Below are positions 56,811 to 64,000 of a DNA stretch of 64,000 nucleotides, one piece after another; position 1 is the first letter of the stretch; each line of letters starts with the position of its first letter. This stretch comes from Actinomadura viridilutea (GTDB lineage Bacteria > Actinomycetota > Actinomycetes > Streptosporangiales > Streptosporangiaceae). Made by a program: the position numbers and the translations under genes. The notes below the pieces were generated by a model that was not told where the DNA came from, searched no databases, and worked only from the letters and a program-made list of their open reading frames with translations. The DNA lies in the NCBI GenBank assembly GCA_003001795.1, contig PVNI01000003.1, forward strand, positions 186,001-250,000. The letters are read 5' to 3'.

Positions 56811-57931
56811 GACACCGCCTCCACTGCCCGGGTCGGGGGCGCCCAGCCCGGGGCGCCGCCGTGCAGGTGGTGGTAGAAGGGGTCGTCGGGGGTGAGTTCG
56901 GCGCGCGCGACGGGCCGTCCGGTGAACGCCGACTTGTAGATGCCGGTGACGAGTTCCAGCGCCTGCCGTCCGCCGCGGCCGCTGGTCGGCGGGCGTTCGC
57001 CGCGTTCGACGCAGTCGAGCAGCGCGCTGAGCTGCGCCAGGTGGGAGCTGGGGACTTCGGCTTGCGGGGCCGTCCACGCCGCGGCGGTCTCTTCGGACAC
57101 GTGCGGGGCCGGGGTGTAGACCCAGTCGCCGTCGCCGTACCCGTACAGGTGGCGCAGTTCGACGGTGGCGTCGGTGAAGTCGAAGCGGAGGTAGCTCTCC
57201 TCGCGGGGCGACAGGACGCTGTTCAGCACGGTCGCCATGGCGCCCGATTCGAACCGCACCGTAGCCAGGGAGACGTCCTCGGTCTCGACGCGGCGGTCGA
57301 GGCGTCCGGCCATGGCGCGCACCTCCGCCCACTCGCCGAGCAGCGCCAGCATGAGGTCCATCTGGTGGACGCCGTGGCCGAGCGTGGGGCCGCCGCCCTC
57401 GGTGGCCCACCGGCCGCGCCACGGGACGTCGAAGTAGTCCTGGTCGCGGTACCAGGCGGTGACGCACTGGGCGACGAGGGGGCGGCCCAGCGCGCCGGCG
57501 TCGATGAGCCGGCCGAGCCGCCGCGCCCCCGACCCGAACCGGTGCTGGAAGACGACGGCCGCGTACGGGCCGTCCGCCCCCTCGGCCGCCGTGATCGTGT
57601 CGTATTCGGCCAGCGACAGGCACGGCGGCTTCTCGCACAGCACCCACGCGCCGGCGTTCAGGCAGGCGACGACCTGCGCGGCGTGCGCGGCGGGCGGGGT
57701 GCACACGTGCACCAGGTCGGGGCGGGCCTCCTCGAGCATCCGGTCCAGGTCGGTGTAGGCGGCGGGGATCTCGTGCTCGGCGCAGAACGCCTCCACGCGG
57801 GCGGCGTCGACGTCCATCGCCGCGACGACCTCGGCGCGGGCGCGTTCGGCGCGCAGCGCGGGCAGGTGGCAGATCCGCGCGATGCCGCCCGTCCCGACGA
57901 TCGCGACCCTGGCCTTGCGGGCGCCGGTCAT
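56807..57931 (-). CDS. Gfo/Idh/MocA-family NAD(P)-dependent sugar dehydrogenase
   Basis: A 374-aa oxidoreductase. The Rossmann motif is AIVGTGGIARICHLPAL; the conserved catalytic EKPP segment is in WVLCEKPPCLSLAEYD; the His of the GHGVHQMDLML helix supplies the other active-site residue. The family oxidises, epimerises or cleaves sugars and inositols with NAD(P). The ATG overlaps the GH30 stop and the stop overlaps the PmoA-like start, each by 4 bp. Substrate probably derives from the GH30 product imported by the adjacent ABC system (inference). Confidence 0.9.
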   Translation of the reverse strand: MTGARKARVAIVGTGGIARICHLPALRAERARAEVVAAMDVDAARVEAFCAEHEIPAAYTDLDRMLEEARPDLVHVCTPPAAHAAQVVACLNAGAWVLCEKPPCLSLAEYDTITAAEGADGPYAAVVFQHRFGSGARRLGRLIDAGALGRPLVAQCVTAWYRDQDYFDVPWRGRWATEGGGPTLGHGVHQMDLMLALLGEWAEVRAMAGRLDRRVETEDVSLATVRFESGAMATVLNSVLSPREESYLRFDFTDATVELRHLYGYGDGDWVYTPAPHVSEETAAAWTAPQAEVPSSHLAQLSALLDCVERGERPPTSGRGGRQALELVTGIYKSAFTGRPVARAELTPDDPFYHHLHGGAPGWAPPTRAVEAVS

Positions 57932-59385
57932 CGGATCACCACGGTGGTGAGGGACCGCGGGGCCAGGTCGACCGACAGGCGCTTGCCCTTGGCGGCGGCG
58001 ACGTCGGCGCGGGCGAGCGAGCGCTCGGAGTCGGTGACGTAGGCGGCGGGGCGCCGTACGGCCTGGTCGAGGGCCAGGTCGGCGCGGGTGGCGGCGCCGG
58101 TGTTGAGGATCTCCACGACGCGCGAGCCGTCGGCGTTGCGGAACGCGGAGATCTTCACGTCCGGGTCGGCGGCGGTCGCCCGCACCCGGTGCGCGCCCGG
58201 GCGGATGAACCGGCTGTAGGCGGCCATCGCCCACAGCCGCTTGGACACCCGGTAGGAGTCGCCGGGGTCGGCGATCTGGATGAACGCGCGGGTCGCGCCG
58301 AGCGAGGCGCCGAGCCAGTAGAGGTAGCCGTTGGCGCTGCCGGTGGTCAGGGTGTGGTGGATGTCCTCGGCGATGGTCATGCCGTCAGAGCCGCTGCCGT
58401 CGTCCCAGTTCTCGTTCCAGGTGGCGCCGTCGGGGTTCCACTCCGACATCCAGGTGTGCTTGCGGGTGGGCTGCGGCTGGTCGGCGCTGCTGGAATAGCG
58501 GTGGCCGGTGTAGGTGGTGATGTACCGGCGCGCCTCGGGGTCGGCTTCGATGGCGCGGGTGTAGTCGAGCTGCCCCATCCACCCGGTGTGCTCGCAGCAG
58601 ATGACGCCGAGCCCCGCCTTGCGGGCGACCGGGCCGAGGATCTTGGTGAACTCGACCGCCTGGGCGGGGGTGAAGAGCATGGACGCGTAGCTCGCCGTGT
58701 AGTCGGGCTCGTTGGTGAAGGCGAGGTCGCTGATGCGGATGCCTTCCTTCTTGTAGAACTCGGCGAACTTGACGAGGTACTTCGCGTACGCCTTGCGCCA
58801 GTCGCCGCTCTCGCAGTCCGTCCCGGACAGGCCGCACAGGTAGCCGCCGTTGGCGTCGTCGCCGTTGGTCTTCATGTAGGCGGGGGCGCTCCAGGCGTTG
58901 GCGTAGAACCGCGTCACGCCGTACTTCTTGGCCTCCTTGGCGAACCAGACCTGCCCGCCGTCGTCGCCGTCCCACACGTACTTGGGCGGCGCGTCCGGGC
59001 CTCCGGGGTCCTCGGGCTGGATCGACTTCATGTGGTCGTACACGTCGTCGGCGGAGGAGCCGATGCCCAGCCGGATGATGGACAGGCCCGCGCCCTTGTC
59101 CTTGCTGAGCAGCAGGTCCATCACCTCGCGGCCCTTCTCGGGCGACAGGCCGCGCGCGCCGCGGATCAGGGTGGCCCGCTGGAACGCGATGGAGATCCCG
59201 AACCCGTCGATCGGCTGCAACCGGTCCGAGAAGCGCACGCTGCCGCCGGTCGCGGCGGCCTGGGCCGGGACGGCGGTCACGGCGCCCAGGCAGGCGGCGG
59301 CCGTGAGCACGGTGGCGATCCGGCGCGGACGACCGATGGGCAAGCGCTTACTCGAAGGGGTGGTCGAGTCCGTTCGTCCGTTCAT
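57928..59385 (-). CDS. Secreted glycoside hydrolase family 30 enzyme
   Basis: A 485-aa secreted retaining glycosidase. Signal peptide: IGRPRRIATVLTAAACLG, cleavage near AQAA (residue 44). The (beta/alpha)8 barrel with a side beta-domain shows acid/base Glu226 in AFTNEPDYTASY and nucleophile Glu315 in TWMSEWNPDG; a YLYWLGASLG strand follows. The last about 85 residues form the side domain. GH30 members include xylanases specific for glucuronoxylan, xylobiohydrolases and beta-1,6-galactanases; the subfamily could not be fixed by eye. It lies between the ABC permeases and the dehydrogenase, 7 bp after the permease stop, so its product is likely the transported sugar. Confidence 0.88.
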   Translation of the reverse strand: MNGRTDSTTPSSKRLPIGRPRRIATVLTAAACLGAVTAVPAQAAATGGSVRFSDRLQPIDGFGISIAFQRATLIRGARGLSPEKGREVMDLLLSKDKGAGLSIIRLGIGSSADDVYDHMKSIQPEDPGGPDAPPKYVWDGDDGGQVWFAKEAKKYGVTRFYANAWSAPAYMKTNGDDANGGYLCGLSGTDCESGDWRKAYAKYLVKFAEFYKKEGIRISDLAFTNEPDYTASYASMLFTPAQAVEFTKILGPVARKAGLGVICCEHTGWMGQLDYTRAIEADPEARRYITTYTGHRYSSSADQPQPTRKHTWMSEWNPDGATWNENWDDGSGSDGMTIAEDIHHTLTTGSANGYLYWLGASLGATRAFIQIADPGDSYRVSKRLWAMAAYSRFIRPGAHRVRATAADPDVKISAFRNADGSRVVEILNTGAATRADLALDQAVRRPAAYVTDSERSLARADVAAAKGKRLSVDLAPRSLTTVVIR

Positions 59386-59392
59386 GGGAGCT

Positions 59393-60253
59393 TCAGCCTT
59401 TCGTCGCGCCGGCGGTCAGACCGCCGATCAGCTGGCGTTCGGCGACGGTGTAGAAGGCCAGGGCGGGCGCCATGGCGAGCACCACGTAGGCCAGGATGCG
59501 GGCGGTGTCCTCGGCGTACTGCCCCTTGAACTGCTGGACGCCGACGGGGATCGTCCACCAGTCCGGCTCGGTGAACACCAGCAGCGGGAGGAAGAAGTTG
59601 TTCCAGCTCGTCACGATGGCGAGCACCGTGACGGTGGCGAGCGCGGGCCGGGCCATCGGCAGCAGGATCCGCCAGAAGAACCCGAACGCGCTGCAGCCGT
59701 CGATGATGGCCGCCTCCTCCAGCTCGCCGGGGACGTTCCGGAAGAAGCCGCGCAGGATGATGATCGTCATGGGCAGGCCGAAGGCGGCCTGCGGCAGGAC
59801 CACGCCGAGCGGGTTCTCCAGCAGCCCGAACGTGCGCAGCATGATGAACAGCGGCAGGATCGCGACCGCGAACGGGAACATCAGCCCGATCGTGAACAGC
59901 GTGAACACCACCTCGCGGCCGCGGAAGGCGAAGCGGGCGAACACGTACGCCGCCATCGCCGACGCCGCGACGGTGACCAGCGCGGTGGCCAGCGCGATCC
60001 CGGTGCTGTTGGCGATCTGCCGCCAGAACGCGCCCGACTGCAGCAGGTCGGTGTAGTTCTCGGTGACCCAGTGGCGGGGCGGGCCGAACGGGTTGCTGGA
60101 CAGCTCGCTGGTGTCCTTGAACCCCGACACCAGCCCGTACAGCAGCGGGACGACGATCGCCGCCCCGACCACCCAGATGATCGCGTGCATGGACAGCCCG
60201 CGCAGCCAGGACCAGATCCGGGGGGAGCGGGACTCGACGGCGGTGGGGGTCAT
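59393..60253 (-). CDS. Sugar ABC permease (MalG-type)
   Basis: A 286-aa inner-membrane permease. The first helix is HAIIWVVGAAIVVPLLYGLV; the EAA loop is ELEEAAIIDGCSAFGFFWRI; the typical TSWNNFFLPLLVF stretch is near residue 220. The ATG overlaps the other permease gene by 4 bp. No ATPase gene is in this operon, so an outside ATPase, possibly the MsiK-like protein encoded at 35448, must power it. Confidence 0.92.
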   Translation of the reverse strand: MTPTAVESRSPRIWSWLRGLSMHAIIWVVGAAIVVPLLYGLVSGFKDTSELSSNPFGPPRHWVTENYTDLLQSGAFWRQIANSTGIALATALVTVAASAMAAYVFARFAFRGREVVFTLFTIGLMFPFAVAILPLFIMLRTFGLLENPLGVVLPQAAFGLPMTIIILRGFFRNVPGELEEAAIIDGCSAFGFFWRILLPMARPALATVTVLAIVTSWNNFFLPLLVFTEPDWWTIPVGVQQFKGQYAEDTARILAYVVLAMAPALAFYTVAERQLIGGLTAGATKG

Positions 60254-61251
60254 CGGCGGCCTCGCATGCTGGTGACGGCGCCCTCCAGGTCGCGGCGCAG
60301 GACGTAGCGCTGGTAGAAGAGCGCGAAGACGAAGCTGATCAGGAACATCACGACGCTGATCGCGCTGGCGTAGCCGACCTGGTAGCGCTTGAAGCCGAAC
60401 TGGAACATCGTCACGGCCATGGTCTCCGAGGCGTGCACCGGCCCGCCCGCGGTGGTCACCCACACCAGGTCGAACAGCTGGATCGCGCCGATCACCGACA
60501 GGAACACGCTGATCCGGATGGTCGGGCCGAGCAGCGGCAGGGTGACGTGCCGGAACCGCTGCCAGGGGCCGGCCCCGTCGATCGCGGCGGCCTCCAGCAC
60601 GTCCTTGGGGATGCTCTGCAGCCCGGCCAGGTAGAGGATCATGTGGAAGCCGAAGTACTTCCACGTCATCACCAGGAACAGGGTGATGAGCACGGTGTCG
60701 GACGAGGCGAACCAGGTGATGCCGAGGTCGCCCAGTCCGATCAGGTCCATGATGTGGTCGGCCAGGCCGCTGTCGGGGGCGAAGATCATGGTGAACAGCA
60801 CACCGGTGATCACCTCCGACAGCACGTACGGCGCGAAGAACAGCAGCCGGTAGAACGCGCGGCCGCGCAGGTTCTGGTTGAGCAGCACGGCCATGGCCAG
60901 CGCGAACGGCAGCTGGACGACGACCGACAGCGCGATGAGGACGAACCCGCGCCACAGGTCGCCGAGGAACACCTCGTCCTTGAACAGCTTGACGAAGTTC
61001 TCCAGGCCGACGAAGTCGTCCGGCCAGCCGAACCCGCCCCAGCGGAACAGGCTGGTGTAGAGGGCGAACAGGATCGGCACCAGGACCAGGGCCGCGAACA
61101 GCGCCAGCGCGGGCAGCAGGAACCCGACGATCGTGGCCCGCTCGCGCAGGCGGCGGCGCCCGGCTCGGACGCGGCGCTGCCGGGCGGGCGGCGCCGCCGC
61201 GTCCGAGCCGGGAGGGGACTTGCGGACCGAGACGGTCATCGGCGCGCTCAC
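60250..61251 (-). CDS. Sugar ABC permease (MalF-type)
   Basis: A 333-aa inner-membrane permease with a 40-residue basic N-terminal tail and six helices; the first is GFLLPALALFAALVLVPILF. The EAA loop is LEAAAIDGAGPWQRFRHVT. The GTG at 61251 overlaps the binding-protein stop (GTGA), in line with the coupling seen through the rest of the operon; the ATG four codons later is the alternative start. It pairs with the MalG-type permease that follows. Confidence 0.92.
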   Translation of the reverse strand: MSAPMTVSVRKSPPGSDAAAPPARQRRVRAGRRRLRERATIVGFLLPALALFAALVLVPILFALYTSLFRWGGFGWPDDFVGLENFVKLFKDEVFLGDLWRGFVLIALSVVVQLPFALAMAVLLNQNLRGRAFYRLLFFAPYVLSEVITGVLFTMIFAPDSGLADHIMDLIGLGDLGITWFASSDTVLITLFLVMTWKYFGFHMILYLAGLQSIPKDVLEAAAIDGAGPWQRFRHVTLPLLGPTIRISVFLSVIGAIQLFDLVWVTTAGGPVHASETMAVTMFQFGFKRYQVGYASAISVVMFLISFVFALFYQRYVLRRDLEGAVTSMRGRR

Positions 61252-62525
61252 TGGCCCTTGGCGGCCCGGGTCACGGCCTGCGCCACCTGCTCCGGCGTGG
61301 CCTTGCCGGCGATCAGGGCGGCCGTCTGGTCGTTGACCTCCTGGCCGACGGCGGGCGGGAACGCCTGGTCGAAGTACTGCTGGAAGCCGGTCGCCTTGTT
61401 GAGGGTCTCCCACACGGTCCTGAGGTTGGGGTCCTTGATCGCGCTTTCCGCGCCCTTGGTGATGGGCAGGTAGGCGCCGGACGCGACGCGCTTTCGATCG
61501 TTTTCGACCGAGGCGAAGAACTTCAGGAACTCGATGGCCGTGTCCGAGCCGTCGCGGGCGATCGCGTTGCCGCCACCGCCGCCGAACACCTCGGTCACCG
61601 CGCCGCTGCCGCCCTCGACGGCGGGGAACGGGAAGAAGCCCAGGTCGTCACCGAGCCCCTTGCCCATCTCCTTCTGCACGTTGGGCGCCCACTGCCCCAT
61701 CAGCTCCATGGCGGTCTTGCCGTTGCCCATCAGCGCGGCCTGCCCGTTGGTCGACGGGTAGCTGGCGCCGAGGAAGCCGTTCTGGAAGGGCTGCAGGTCG
61801 ACCAGCTCCTTCAGGTGCCGTCCGGCCTGCACGAACGGGTCGGCGGTGAAGTCGTTGGTCTTGGCGGCCTCCTGCACGGCGGCCACTCCCCCGACCCGGA
61901 TGGCCAGGTAGGCCCAGTAGTAGTGGCCGGGCCACTTCTCCTTGCCGGCCAGCGCGATCGGGGTGATGCCGGCGGCCTTGAGCTTGCGGACGGCCTCCAG
62001 GAACTCGCCCCAGGTGGCGGGCGGCTTTTCGATCTTGGCCTTTTCGAAGTGCGCCTTGTTGTACCAGAACCCCACCATGCCGATGTCGTAGGGGACGGCG
62101 TAGGTCTTGCCGTCGAACTGGTACGCCTGCCGCGCGATCGGCGACAGGTCGTTGATCCAGGAGGCGACGTCGTCGGTGATGTCCCGCACCAGCCCGGCGT
62201 CGACCTGCTGCTTGAGCACGCCGCCTCCCCAGGTGTGGAAGATGTCCGGCAGCTTCCCGGAGGCGGTCTGCGCGGTCATCTTCGACTTGTAGGCGTCGTT
62301 CTCCATCGAGTTCTGCTTGATGGTGACGCCCTCGTGCGCGGCCTGGAACTCCTGGACGGCCTGCCTCCACAGGGTCTTGCCGGGCTCGGTGGTGGCGATG
62401 TTCCACCACTCGATGTTCTTGTCCGACGAGCCGGAGCCGCCGCAGGCGTTGAGAAGGGGGACGGACAGACCGGCCAGCCCGGCGGCGGCCAGGAACGTGC
62501 GGCGGGAGAGCTGTGAGGTGCCCAT
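61248..62525 (-). CDS. Sugar-binding lipoprotein of an ABC importer
   Basis: A 425-aa extracytoplasmic binding protein. The N-terminus combines a twin-arginine motif (SRRTFLAAAG) with a lipobox (PLLNACGG, Cys28), so export is probably by Tat with lipid anchoring. The family-1 sugar-binding fold follows, with IEWWNIATTEPGKTLWRQ. AGGAGG lies 5 nt before the ATG. It is first gene of the operon, with a clear promoter and a 16-bp operator upstream. The ligand is likely an oligosaccharide made by the GH30 enzyme of the same operon (inference). Confidence 0.92.
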   Translation of the reverse strand: MGTSQLSRRTFLAAAGLAGLSVPLLNACGGSGSSDKNIEWWNIATTEPGKTLWRQAVQEFQAAHEGVTIKQNSMENDAYKSKMTAQTASGKLPDIFHTWGGGVLKQQVDAGLVRDITDDVASWINDLSPIARQAYQFDGKTYAVPYDIGMVGFWYNKAHFEKAKIEKPPATWGEFLEAVRKLKAAGITPIALAGKEKWPGHYYWAYLAIRVGGVAAVQEAAKTNDFTADPFVQAGRHLKELVDLQPFQNGFLGASYPSTNGQAALMGNGKTAMELMGQWAPNVQKEMGKGLGDDLGFFPFPAVEGGSGAVTEVFGGGGGNAIARDGSDTAIEFLKFFASVENDRKRVASGAYLPITKGAESAIKDPNLRTVWETLNKATGFQQYFDQAFPPAVGQEVNDQTAALIAGKATPEQVAQAVTRAAKGQ

Positions 62526-62612
62526 CGGTCCTCCTGGGCTCGGGGGTGGGTCGGGCTTGCGACAGGTGGATTCGAGACAGGTGAGTTCGAGACGGGCGGC
62601 TCCCCGCCCGTC

Positions 62613-62628
62613 TTCGAAACTTTTCGAA
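62613..62628. promoter_or_regulatory. GAAA/TTTC operator of the seven-gene operon
   Basis: TTCGAAACTTTTCGAA is a perfect 16-bp inverted repeat with 7-bp arms around CT. GAAA(C)TTTC palindromes are known for LacI-type regulators of xylan and arabinan genes in Streptomyces. It lies about 20-35 bp downstream of the predicted transcription start, a repressor position. Confidence 0.8.
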
Positions 62629-62655
62629 ATCCTGCGATATGTGGTGTTGCCGAGG

Positions 62656-62684
62656 AACTCTAAGTAAGGGCCTTCTTGTGGTCA
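62656..62684 (-). promoter_or_regulatory. Promoter of the seven-gene sugar operon
   Basis: On the minus strand TTGACC (62679-62684) and TAGAGT (62656-62661) are separated by exactly 17 bp. The region is locally AT-rich, giving a leader of about 120 nt. Confidence 0.7.
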
Positions 62685-62740
62685 AGACCTCAACCCGACC
62701 CATGGGATAAGCAGGCAACGGGGACTGTTGGACATCGAAA

Positions 62741-62762
62741 GATTGCGATACTGTTCGCAATC
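62741..62762. promoter_or_regulatory. Inverted repeat just upstream of the LacI gene
   Basis: Perfect 8-bp arms GATTGCGA / TCGCAATC around TACTGT, which itself resembles a -10 box. It lies 21 bp before the ATG. Placement suits autorepression; the arms differ from the 62613 operator, so a second factor is possible. Confidence 0.65.
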
Positions 62763-62783
62763 GTCCATCGGGGAGGAGCGCCC

Positions 62784-63806
62784 ATGTCCGACCAGCCGTC
62801 CCGTCCGACCCTCGCGCTGATCGCGTCGGAGGCAGGGGTGTCCCCCGCCACGGTCTCCAAGGTGCTCAACGGCCGCACCGACGTGGCTCCGGCGACCCGC
62901 GAGCGGGTCGAGGCGCTGCTGCGCACGCACAACTACGCCGGTCCCGGCGGCGGGCGGCGCGCCCGCCGGTCCGGGCTGATCGACCTGGTGCTGGCCGGGC
63001 TGGACAGCCCGTGGGCGGTGGAGATCCTGCGCGGCGTGGAGGCCGAGTGCGCCGAGCGCGGCATCGGCGTGGTGGTCTCCCTCGTCCGCGACGACGACGC
63101 CCGCCCGCCGAGCTGGCAGAACCTGCCCGCGCTGCACCACAGCGACGGGGTGATCCTGGTGACCTCCCGGATGACCCGCCAGCAGCGCCGCCAGCTGGAA
63201 CGCGCCGGGGTCGGGCTGGTGCTGGTCGACCCGGTCAACCTGCCCGACGCCGACATCGCCAGCGTCGGCGCCACCAACTGGGCGGGCGGCCTGGCCGCGA
63301 CCGAGCACCTGCTGGAGCTCGGCCACCGCCGGATCGCGATGATCGGCGGCCCGGCCGACATGCTGTGCACCCAGGCCCGGGTGGACGGCTACCGCACCGC
63401 GCTGGAGCGGGCCGGGATCGAGGTCGACCGGGAGCTGATCCGCTACGGCGACTTCCGGCACCGCGGCGGCTTCGCCCGCACCCGCGAGCTGCTGGAACTG
63501 CCCGAACGGCCGACCGCGATCTTCGCGGGCAGCGACGAGCAGGCCATGGGCGCCTACGAGGCCGCCCGGCAGGCCGGGCTGCGCATCCCCGAGGACCTCA
63601 GCGTGGTCGGCTTCGACGACCTGCCGATGTGCGAATGGATGTCGCCCCCGCTGACCACCGTCCGCCAGCCGCTGGAGGAGATGGGCCGGACCGCCGCCAG
63701 CAAGCTGCTGCAGCTGCTGGACGGCCGGCCGCTGCTGAGCCCGCGCGTGGAGCTGGCCACCGAGCTGCGCGTGCGGCACTCCACCGCGCCGCCCCCGACC
63801 GCCTGA
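62784..63806 (+). CDS. LacI-family repressor of the GH30/ABC operon
   Basis: A 340-aa LacI/GalR regulator. HTH: LALIASEAGVSPATVSKVLN; hinge region NYAGPGGGRRARRSG; sensor domain ending VVGFDDLPMCEWMSPPLTTV. The ATG at 62784 has GGGAGGAG upstream; a longer frame reads through the promoter and is rejected. It is divergent from the seven-gene operon across 258 bp that hold one operator on each side, so it is the obvious local repressor. The effector is probably the imported oligosaccharide or a metabolite of it. Confidence 0.92.
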   Translation: MSDQPSRPTLALIASEAGVSPATVSKVLNGRTDVAPATRERVEALLRTHNYAGPGGGRRARRSGLIDLVLAGLDSPWAVEILRGVEAECAERGIGVVVSLVRDDDARPPSWQNLPALHHSDGVILVTSRMTRQQRRQLERAGVGLVLVDPVNLPDADIASVGATNWAGGLAATEHLLELGHRRIAMIGGPADMLCTQARVDGYRTALERAGIEVDRELIRYGDFRHRGGFARTRELLELPERPTAIFAGSDEQAMGAYEAARQAGLRIPEDLSVVGFDDLPMCEWMSPPLTTVRQPLEEMGRTAASKLLQLLDGRPLLSPRVELATELRVRHSTAPPPTA

Positions 63807-64000
63807 CCGCCGCCGGCGGCCGGTCCGCCCTGTCCGGATCCGGCCGCCCCCTCGGCCCGTCCGCCGGCCCCGTCCGGCCCTGCCCGTTCGCCCCCGCCCG
63901 TCCGACCGCACGTCCGACCGCACGCCCGTTCCCGTCCGACCGACGCGTTCGACCGCCGCCGTTCGAGCGCCCTTGTCGACCCCCTCGCCCTGACCGCCGA
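63807..64000. other. Window end, no gene seen
   Basis: These 194 bp are highly repetitive in CCG and GTCCG and have no convincing coding sequence. The pyrimidine-rich plus strand is low complexity. Confidence 0.4.

Overview
The window is 64 kb of very GC-rich DNA. Genes start at ATG or GTG behind purine-rich Shine-Dalgarno sites, and neighbouring genes often overlap by 4 bp (ATGA/GTGA). Several families are typical of mycelial actinomycetes: CebR boxes, a DUF574 methyltransferase, zinc-ribbon XRE regulators, ATP-grasp RiPP maturation genes and DUF1707. My best guess is a plant-polymer-degrading actinomycete of the Streptosporangiales/Thermomonosporaceae or Streptomyces type. The order is an inference; the phylum is secure. 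No rRNA, tRNA or CRISPR array was recognised.

Layout. 1-1.6 kb: the end of a sugar ABC importer (two permeases, glucose/GtsBC-like). 1.9-8.2 kb: an ASCH protein, a Mug-type glycosylase, a TauE/SafE exporter, aconitase, a PadR regulator and a DUF1707 protein. 8.3-13 kb: a tightly coupled edd-glk-eda operon (Entner-Doudoroff pathway) with a divergent ROK repressor. 13-17.5 kb: a gene-poor stretch with a small secreted Arg/Tyr/Gly protein, a gas-vesicle (GvpA-family) relic, two tandem COG3541-type nucleotidyltransferases and a broken IS481-type transposase. 17.5-27.4 kb: a starch locus, with two secreted alpha-amylases and a pullulanase in one operon, divergent from a cytoplasmic alpha-glucosidase and a LacI regulator, with CTTGCA-type operators between them. 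27.4-38.3 kb: a cello-oligosaccharide locus (GH6 cellulase, cebEFG-bglC, cebR, an MsiK-type ATPase) and a GH10-CBM2 xylanase, tied together by four 14-bp CebR boxes. 38.6-46.8 kb: galM, a DUF574 methyltransferase, a cysteine-repeat lipoprotein, two small ORFs, and an ABC-2 exporter with a NarL-type two-component system behind a 24-bp perfect palindrome. 47.9 kb: a GH11 xylanase. 49-52.2 kb: a damaged TgmB/TgmC RiPP-maturation remnant next to an XRE regulator. 52.5-54.7 kb: an anti-sigma-like ATPase and an ArsR-AHSA1 pair. 55.2-63.8 kb: a seven-gene operon (ABC importer, GH30 hydrolase, Gfo/Idh dehydrogenase, PmoA/DUF6807 protein, cupin protein) divergent from its own LacI repressor.

Together the genes describe secretion of starch-, cellulose- and xylan-cleaving enzymes, import of the oligosaccharides by ATP-driven transporters that may share the MsiK-like ATPase, intracellular hydrolysis to glucose, and its phosphorylation by Glk. 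The Entner-Doudoroff genes sit in the same neighbourhood. Each module has its own repressor and visible operator candidates.

The most unusual observation is structural. Three minus-strand genes (nucleotidyltransferase at 15233, amylase at 17460, cupin at 55216) are each followed by a decayed second copy of their own 3' end, two of them together with the terminator hairpin. The GH30/Gfo-Idh/PmoA/cupin operon is the best candidate for an undescribed catabolic system.
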